Assembly: GCA_022865685.1 (NCBI GenBank)
Contig: JALHUB010000030.1
Location: forward strand, 1-10,210
Length of the DNA stretch: 10,210 bases
Direction: 5' to 3'
Origin: Dehalococcoidia bacterium
Lineage (GTDB): Bacteria; Chloroflexota; Dehalococcoidia; DSTF01; JALHUB01
The position numbers and the translations under genes were made by a program. Of this stretch, positions 6,463-10,210 are shown piece by piece. Position 1 is the stretch's first letter; each line of letters starts with the position of its first letter. Below the pieces are notes generated by a model. It searched no databases. It was not told the origin of the DNA and saw only the letters and a program-made list of their open reading frames with translations.

Positions 6463-6891
6463 CTAAGCGACGCCGCCGCGCGACACCCCTGAACCTTCCG
6501 CTAAGCCCTCCGCCAGCCGAAGGACGTTCGGCCAGACGTTGTAGCGGCCGACCTCCTCCGGTGACACCCAGGCGAACTTGACGACCTCCTCGCTGGGCGC
6601 GAAGTCGTCGCCCGACAGCGAAGCCCTGTAATGCATCAGGATGAAGACCGCGCCCTCCGGTCCCGCCCAGTCGATATCCACGCTGTGCGGCGCAACGATC
6701 TCGCACTCTGCGCCCAGCTCCTCGAACACCTCGCGACGCAGCGTCTCCTCCGCCGACTCGCCCTTCTCCACGAACCCCGAAGGCAGCCCCCAGCGGCCCC
6801 AGCGGTCTTCGAGCAGCAGCAGCCGCCCGTCGCGGACGACGACCGCTGCCGCCGCGAGGATTGCCGTGTACTTGGGGTAGGCCAGCTCCAT
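6463..6891 (-). CDS. NUDIX hydrolase in the thiamine operon
   Basis: This is a 142-residue Nudix hydrolase, an enzyme type that cleaves a nucleoside diphosphate linked to another group or similar pyrophosphates with Mg2+. The Nudix box is complete: GFVEKGE followed by seven residues and REVFEELG (about residues 42-64), giving the G-x5-E-x7-RE-x2-EE-x-G pattern with its metal-binding glutamates. It is a compact single-domain protein without a zinc-finger N-terminus. The ATG at 6891 shares one base with the thiC stop (TGATG) and is preceded by GGGGA, so it is translationally coupled to thiC. The frame extends far upstream, but that part is a shadow of thiC. Known links include E. coli NudJ, which hydrolyses HMP-PP and TPP, and the eukaryotic Tnr3 Nudix domain, which removes damaged TPP. 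A pyrophosphate-trimming or damage-control role in this pathway is an inference from operon position. Confidence 0.9.
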   Translation of the reverse strand: MELAYPKYTAILAAAAVVVRDGRLLLLEDRWGRWGLPSGFVEKGESAEETLRREVFEELGAECEIVAPHSVDIDWAGPEGAVFILMHYRASLSGDDFAPSEEVVKFAWVSPEEVGRYNVWPNVLRLAEGLAEGSGVSRGGVA

Positions 6892-8219
6892 CAGGCGTCC
6901 CCTTCCGGCGGCGCTTCCTCGCTCATCTGATGGCTGATGCGCATGGGGCAGAACTTGGGCCCGCACATCGAGCAGAAGTTGCCCGACTTCGGGTAGCCTT
7001 CGGGCAGGCTCTCGTCGTGCATGCGGCGCGCCGTCTCCGGGTCCAGCGATAGCGCGAACTGCCGCTCCCAGTCGAAGGCGTAGCGGGCCCGCGACATGGC
7101 GTCGTCGCGGTCGCGCGCGCCCTTTCGCCCGCGGGCGATGTCCGCAGCGTGGGCGGCGATCTTGTAGGTCACGACGCCTGTCTTCACGTCCTCCAGAGTC
7201 GGCAGGCCCAGGTGCTCGCGCGGCGTCACGTAGCAAAGGTAACTGGCGCCCGCATGAGCCGCCAGCGTCGCACCGATTGCCGACGTGATGTGATCGTAGC
7301 CGGGCGCGACGTCGGTGACCAGCGGCCCGAGGACGTAGAAGGGCGCGCCGTGGCAGACCTCCTGCTGGCGCTTCACGTTCATCTCGATCTGGTCGAGCGG
7401 GACGTGGCCGGGGCCTTCGATTATCACCTGCACGTCCTTCGCCCAGGCGCGCTGCGTAAGCTCGCCCAGCGTCTCCAACTCGGCGAACTGCGCCGCGTCG
7501 CTGGCGTCGATGAGCGAGCCCGGGCGCAGGCCGTCGCCGAGGCTGAGCGTCACGTCGTACCGGCGGGCGATGTCGCACAGCTCGTCGAAGTGCTCGTAGA
7601 GCGGGTTCTGGCGATTGTGCCGCACCATCCACTGCGCCAGCAGCCCGCCGCCGCGGCTGACGATGCCGGTGACGCGCTTCCGCGCCAGCGGAACGTGCTC
7701 GCGCAGAATGCCGCAGTGCACCGTCATGAAGTCGACGCCCTGCTTCGCCTGGTGCTCGATCATGTCGAACAGGTCCTCGACGGTCATGTCCTCCGGGCGC
7801 TCCAGCTCCGCCGCGACCTGGTAGATGGGCACCGTGCCCACCGGCAGCGGGCTGGCCCTGATAATCGCTTCGCGGATGGCGTCGATGTCACCGCCGGAGC
7901 TGAGGTCCATCACCGTGTCGGCGCCGAAGCTCACCGACACCTGCAGCTTGCACAGCTCCTGCTCGATGTCCGACGACAAGGCGGAGTTGCCAATGTTGGC
8001 GTTTATCTTCACGCTGGCGACGCCGCCGATGCCGATGGGGCTGAGGCCGGCGTGGTTGACGTTCGCCGGTATGGCGAGCCGGCCCGCCGCGACCTCCTGT
8101 CGAACCAACTCCGGCTCCAGCCCTTCCTTCTCCGCGACGACCCGCATCTGCTCGGTGACGATGCCGCCGCGGGCATAGCTCATCTGCGTGCCTGTTCCGT
8201 TGTGAGTCCCTTTCGACAT
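6891..8219 (-). CDS. thiC: Phosphomethylpyrimidine synthase ThiC
   Basis: ThiC is a radical SAM enzyme that rearranges aminoimidazole ribotide to HMP-P, the pyrimidine half of thiamine. The 442-residue product is the short form, without the N-terminal extension of the enterobacterial protein (about 630). It carries VNHAGLSPIGIGGVASVKINANIGNS, the conserved core, then DLSSGGDI, TVHCGI, VSRGGG, LGDGLRPG, EGPGHVPLDQI and PREHLGLP. The C-terminal cluster motif is CSMCGPKFC: C416, C419 and C424 form CX2CX4C and hold the 4Fe-4S cluster. The ATG at 8219 has GGGAGG 6 bases upstream. Between this gene and thiD upstream lies a 73-base gap with palindromic element E. The stop shares one base with the NUDIX start. 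Confidence 0.97.
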   Translation of the reverse strand: MSKGTHNGTGTQMSYARGGIVTEQMRVVAEKEGLEPELVRQEVAAGRLAIPANVNHAGLSPIGIGGVASVKINANIGNSALSSDIEQELCKLQVSVSFGADTVMDLSSGGDIDAIREAIIRASPLPVGTVPIYQVAAELERPEDMTVEDLFDMIEHQAKQGVDFMTVHCGILREHVPLARKRVTGIVSRGGGLLAQWMVRHNRQNPLYEHFDELCDIARRYDVTLSLGDGLRPGSLIDASDAAQFAELETLGELTQRAWAKDVQVIIEGPGHVPLDQIEMNVKRQQEVCHGAPFYVLGPLVTDVAPGYDHITSAIGATLAAHAGASYLCYVTPREHLGLPTLEDVKTGVVTYKIAAHAADIARGRKGARDRDDAMSRARYAFDWERQFALSLDPETARRMHDESLPEGYPKSGNFCSMCGPKFCPMRISHQMSEEAPPEGDA

Positions 8220-8273
8220 GTCAGGCCTCCCGGCTTTGTCTCACAATTACCAGCGTACCATCGCCGGCTCAGC

Positions 8274-8297
8274 GGCGGGCAGGATGCCCGCCCTACG
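8274..8297 (-). repeat. Palindromic element E, overlapping the thiD stop codon
   Basis: The 8-bp hairpin is GGCGGGCA (8274-8281) / TGCCCGCC (8285-8292) with a 3-base loop, followed by CTACG on the + strand. On the - strand it begins CGTAGG, and that TAG is the thiD stop (8293-8295). Aligned to element D it keeps the layout and shows compensatory stem changes (T-A to G-C and G-C to A-T). It sits inside the operon between thiD and thiC, so it is transcribed and could act as an mRNA processing or stability hairpin. Confidence 0.7.
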
Positions 8298-9090
8298 CGG
8301 AGACGTCCTGCCAGTAGCGGAAGAAATGATGCACAGGCCAGTGCCCGTGACCCAGCGGATAGGACATCTGCATCGCCTTCGTCACGTATGCCTTCGCCAT
8401 CGCCACCGCCTGTCGGGGTGCGGAGCCCTTCGCCAGCGACGCCGCAATCGCCGCCGCGAAGGTGCAGCCGGTGCCATGCGTATTCTCGGTGTCGACTCGC
8501 GCCGCCGCGAAGTCGTGATAGTGCTGCCCATCGTAGAAAAGGTCGATCGCGGGCCCCGTCGCGTCGCCGCCCTTGATGACGACGTTGCGTGCGCCCATGT
8601 CGACGATCTCCCGCGCCGCTTGCCGGATGTCTTCGGGACCATCGAGACGGCGTCCGACCAGCGCCCCCGCTTCGTCGACGTTAGGCGTGACGACGAGGGC
8701 CAGCGGCAGCAGCCTCTCGCGCAGGGCATCGATGCCGCCGTCCGCGAGCAGCGCGCGCCCGTCCGACGCCGCCAGCACGGGGTCGAGCACGAGCTGCGTC
8801 AGGCCGTACTCTCGCAGCTTCGACGCGACGACGTCGATGACGGCGGCGCTGCCGAGCATCCCCGTCTTCACCACGTCGGCGCCGATGTCGTCGATGACGG
8901 CGTCGATCTGCGCCGCCACAATCTCCGGCGACGTCGCTTCGATGCGGCGGACGCCCTGCGTGTTCTGGGCCGTAATCGCCGTGATGACCGACGTCCCGTA
9001 GACGCCGAATGCGGCGAACGTCTTCAAATCGGCCTGGATGCCGGCCCCGGCGCTGGAGTCGGAGCCGGCGATTGTCATGACCGTCTTCAC
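8293..9090 (-). CDS. thiD: HMP/HMP-P kinase ThiD
   Basis: ThiD phosphorylates HMP to HMP-P and HMP-P to HMP-PP, the pyrimidine donor for ThiE. The product has 265 residues, close to the 266 of E. coli ThiD, and shows the ribokinase-fold motifs: TIAGSDSSAGAGIQADLKTF at the start, AITAQNTQGV, KTGMLGS, VLDPVLAASDG, TPNVDEA, VVIKGGD and the catalytic NTHGTGCTFAAAIA anion hole near the C-terminus. GTG 9090 is taken as the start: GAGG lies 7 bases upstream and the protein then begins (V)KTVMTIAGSD, as in the family. A TTG at 9153 would put the start inside the riboswitch expression region, so it is rejected. This is the first gene after the TPP riboswitch and terminator. The last codons TCC GCG TAG run into palindromic element E, so the stop comes from the repeat. 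Confidence 0.95.
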   Translation of the reverse strand: MKTVMTIAGSDSSAGAGIQADLKTFAAFGVYGTSVITAITAQNTQGVRRIEATSPEIVAAQIDAVIDDIGADVVKTGMLGSAAVIDVVASKLREYGLTQLVLDPVLAASDGRALLADGGIDALRERLLPLALVVTPNVDEAGALVGRRLDGPEDIRQAAREIVDMGARNVVIKGGDATGPAIDLFYDGQHYHDFAAARVDTENTHGTGCTFAAAIAASLAKGSAPRQAVAMAKAYVTKAMQMSYPLGHGHWPVHHFFRYWQDVSA

Positions 9091-9105
9091 GGATATGCCT
9101 CGCGC

Positions 9106-9146
9106 AAAACGAAAAGCGCCAACCGCCGACGGGACGGGTAGCGCTT
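9106..9146 (-). terminator. Riboswitch-controlled intrinsic terminator before thiD
   Basis: On the - strand, AAGCGCUA pairs with UGGCGCUU (8 bp including one G-U). An inner stem of five pairs (CCGUC with GGCGG, one G-U) closes on a 5-base loop after a single mismatch. The stem is followed by UU-CG-UUUU, so the U-rich tail is nearly complete. It lies between the TPP riboswitch and the thiD GTG. The segment UACCCG in its 5' arm (9135-9140) is the exact complement of CGGGUA in the riboswitch (9181-9186), which offers an antiterminator pairing when TPP is absent. Confidence 0.75.
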
Positions 9147-9160
9147 CAACCAACGTTTCC

Positions 9161-9263
9161 GCTGCTCCCTACGCCGGCATTACCCGGGTCAGGTTCAAAC
9201 GGTCGGTGGCGGGCGGCCACCCTCTCAGCCGGGCCTGTCCCTCCAGGGAAGGACTCCCCCAGC
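9161..9263 (-). promoter_or_regulatory. TPP riboswitch (THI element)
   Basis: The - strand carries the hallmarks of a TPP aptamer: GGGGGAGUCC, then CUGAGA (9223-9228), then ACCUGA (9189-9194), followed by a CCGG-GUAAUG-CCGG stem-loop and CGUAGGGA. Compared with the E. coli consensus CUGG-AUAAUG-CCAG, the stem bases have changed in a compensating way. A short P1 helix GCUG/CAGC (9260-9263 with 9161-9164) closes it. Optional hairpins UCCCU/AGGGA and GGUGGC/GCCACC are also visible. It lies in the leader of the thiD operon, so TPP binding should lower expression, most likely through the terminator just downstream. Confidence 0.95.
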
Positions 9264-9286
9264 TCCCGAAAGCCTTGCTAGACACC

Positions 9287-9315
9287 ATCATACTCCATCG
9301 CGACGAGCGCGACAA
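9287..9315 (-). promoter_or_regulatory. Sigma-70-like promoter of the thiD operon
   Basis: On the - strand a -35 box TTGTCG (9310-9315) and a -10 box TATGAT (9287-9292, five of six consensus bases) are separated by exactly 17 bases. Transcription would begin near 9280, about 17 bases before the riboswitch, so the aptamer forms directly at the 5' end of the message. Confidence 0.65.
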
Positions 9316-9382
9316 TTCAGCGCGCTGGCGGGCAGTGGGTCAGTTTGAATCAGGGCGACGGAGCGGGCAACCGAGACCCTGC

Positions 9383-9412
9383 GCTAGTTGACAAGACTAG
9401 CCGTAGCGGCTA
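9383..9412 (+). promoter_or_regulatory. Two overlapping palindromes (operator candidates) in the toxin-side promoter
   Basis: GCTAGT (9383-9388) and ACTAGC (9396-9401) form an inverted repeat with a 7-base spacer around the -35 box. TAGCCG-TAG-CGGCTA (9398-9412) is a perfect 6-bp inverted repeat ending on the -10 box. Such sites within a promoter are typical repressor-binding positions; autoregulation by the downstream pair is an inference. Confidence 0.45.
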
Positions 9413-9416
9413 TTCT
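9388..9416 (+). promoter_or_regulatory. Sigma-70-like promoter of the toxin-antitoxin-like pair
   Basis: A perfect -35 box TTGACA (9388-9393), a 17-base spacer and TATTCT (9411-9416, four of six -10 bases) point towards the gene at 9529. The expected start near 9423 leaves a leader of about 105 bases. The promoter diverges from the thiamine operon promoter, with about 72 bases between the two -35 boxes. The rest of the gap between 9316 and 9528 shows no convincing gene. Confidence 0.55.
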
Positions 9417-9528
9417 TGCCCCGTTAACCTTTCTTGGTGGCGCGAGTGGCACGCTTATTTCCCCGCTGTGCCAATGGAACCTTTTGGCTTCTCAAGCGTT
9501 ATTGTGAAATGGGACGGCATAAGGTGAT

Positions 9529-9882
9529 ATGCCGGTTCTGTTTCGCGCTATTGACGCACGAGATGGCACTGAGGTGACTTGCGACAAGCGTAATTGGGAA
9601 CGACATATTGCGTTTGAACATCCTGAAATGGCGGGGCAGATGGAGGCTGTGCGGCGAACCATCGAAGAGCCCATGTCGATCTATCAGATTCCGGCACACC
9701 TCCAGCGTCAGGCGTTCTTTAGGCCATCTGATCTTCCTCCGCATTTCAACCATGGATTCATCCGTGTTATTGTCGAGTATAATATAGGTAGGATATCTCG
9801 GAGAAAAGAAGGCAGCGTGGTCACCGCTTTTCACACTCTTTCGGGACCGAAACGCGGCGAGGTGATGATATGGCCAACCTAG
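9529..9882 (+). CDS. Small protein resembling PBECR/BECR-fold nuclease toxins
   Basis: The 117-residue product is compact and basic-patched, without a signal or membrane segment. It has the pattern DKRNWERHIAFEHPEM (W23, H26, EHPE at 30-33), a middle IEEPMSIYQ, FIRVIVEYN (about 77-85) and SVVTAFHTLSGPKRGEVMIW at the end. This arrangement (W-x2-HI-x3-HPE, then a beta-strand V-x-V, then TAF) resembles small proteins of the barnase/EndoU/ColicinE5/RelE-like (PBECR-type) nuclease group, often encoded beside a small partner. The assignment is by memory of the pattern, not by search. The start is fixed by an in-frame TAA at 9520; AAGGTGAT precedes the ATG. The next gene overlaps it by 13 bases, which suggests a co-translated pair. 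Its base composition is clearly more AT-rich than that of the thiamine genes. Confidence 0.7.
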   Translation: MPVLFRAIDARDGTEVTCDKRNWERHIAFEHPEMAGQMEAVRRTIEEPMSIYQIPAHLQRQAFFRPSDLPPHFNHGFIRVIVEYNIGRISRRKEGSVVTAFHTLSGPKRGEVMIWPT

Positions 9883-10210
9883 CGCAAGAGCCAACAGCAG
9901 ATTTGCCAATGCCTAGGTTTGAAGAGTTCGACCCTAGCAAGTTTGGCATGGTATACGACAAAAGGCACGACACCCTGTTTATCAGGAGTGCGGTGCCGCG
10001 TCCAGCTACCTCAGTTGACCTCGATGGCGAAGTCTGGATGAGGATGGATCCACTTACTGGGGAGATTCTTGGTTTTGAAATCGAGGATTTCGTACGAGTG
10101 TTCCTCGCGAGGCACCCTGATATAGCAAATGCATGGCGCGAGGCTCACGGACGGCACCACCTAGTTCGGCAGCAGGAATCTCTAGTCGCCATTATCATCA
10201 ACTGGATTCG
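9870..10210 (+). CDS. Partial gene, DUF2283-like, possible antitoxin (runs off the window)
   Basis: An open frame of 113 full codons starts at ATG 9870, has no stop before the window ends, and is preceded by GAGG (9859-9862) at 7 bases. It begins MANLAQEPTADLPMPRFEEF and contains FGMVYDKRHDTLFIRS (25-40), EVWMRMDPLTGEILGFEIEDF (54-74) and ARHPDIANAWREAHGR. The YD-x4-DTLFI segment and the D-x3-GEI-x-GFEI segment recall DUF2283-type small proteins, which are common next to toxins of the RelE/BECR kind. The first 13 bases overlap the upstream gene in another frame, as in many toxin-antitoxin operons; here the putative toxin comes first. An antitoxin role is inferred from this arrangement only. 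Confidence 0.75.
   Translation, partial: MANLAQEPTADLPMPRFEEFDPSKFGMVYDKRHDTLFIRSAVPRPATSVDLDGEVWMRMDPLTGEILGFEIEDFVRVFLARHPDIANAWREAHGRHHLVRQQESLVAIIINWI

Noticed and set aside
6463..7632. Long 389-codon form of the NUDIX gene
   Set aside because: The N-terminal 247 codons are a shadow of thiC. The Nudix family length and the TGATG junction put the start at 6891.
7149..8576. 475-codon open frame on the + strand across thiC and thiD
   Set aside because: It is antisense to two unmistakable genes, its translation is Arg/His/Ala/Val-rich without any domain, and such frames arise from the strong GC bias at third positions.
8293..9153. thiD starting at TTG 9151-9153
   Set aside because: It would make the terminator and leader region coding and add 21 residues without family similarity; GTG 9090 has a ribosome site and the right N-terminus.
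9345..9527. 60-codon open frame before the toxin-like gene
   Set aside because: It spans the predicted promoter and palindromes, has no ribosome site and shows no domain; only the last 17 codons lie in the expected transcript.
9499..9909. 136-codon open frame on the - strand opposite the toxin-like gene
   Set aside because: It is antisense to the gene at 9529, which has a recognisable pattern and an overlap with its partner; no ribosome site was seen for the antisense frame.
1..10210. tRNA, rRNA, CRISPR array, insertion sequence or transposase
   Set aside because: None was recognised: no tRNA cloverleaf or T-loop signature, no regularly spaced repeats and no transposase motifs in the reading frames examined.

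Overview
This window is a bacterial thiamine (vitamin B1) locus. Its genome is GC-rich, with strong G/C bias at third codon positions, Shine-Dalgarno sites and sigma-70-like promoters. A GC-rich, aerobic or facultative bacterium is suggested: ThiO needs O2, ThiC is the short form, and the lipoprotein solute-binding protein is of the NMT1/THI5 type. I lean towards a Chloroflexota-like environmental genome, partly because of the many short palindromic elements, but this is inference; no marker gene is present.

Layout. (1) 92-3424, + strand: an ABC importer of the ThiXYZ type (ATPase, permease, lipoprotein binding protein), followed by thiE, whose start overlaps the binding-protein gene. (2) 3425-3605: a convergent spacer full of short hairpin repeats. 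(3) 3606-9090, - strand: a seven-gene operon read thiD, thiC, NUDIX hydrolase, thiG, tenI-like, thiS, thiO, with touching or overlapping genes from thiC through thiS. It is preceded by a sigma-70-like promoter (9287-9315), a TPP riboswitch (9161-9263) and an intrinsic terminator (9106-9146) just before the thiD start. (4) 9317-10210: a visibly more AT-rich stretch with a divergent promoter, overlapping palindromes and two overlapping genes that look like a toxin-antitoxin pair. The second gene runs off the window.

How the genes fit together. ThiC makes HMP-P from AIR and ThiD phosphorylates it to HMP-PP. ThiO (iminoglycine from glycine), ThiS (sulfur carrier) and ThiG make the thiazole, and the TenI-like protein probably tautomerises it. 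ThiE joins the two halves to thiamine phosphate. The importer probably supplies a pyrimidine precursor for salvage. ThiF/MoeB, the sulfur-transfer enzymes and the final kinase (ThiL) are not in the window.

Most notable points: a short palindromic repeat that supplies the stop codons of both thiO and thiD; a second palindromic element apparently inserted in frame inside thiO; a NUDIX gene coupled to thiC; a ThiE-like gene better read as TenI; and a small toxin-antitoxin-like pair with a palindrome-laden promoter beside the thiamine operon.
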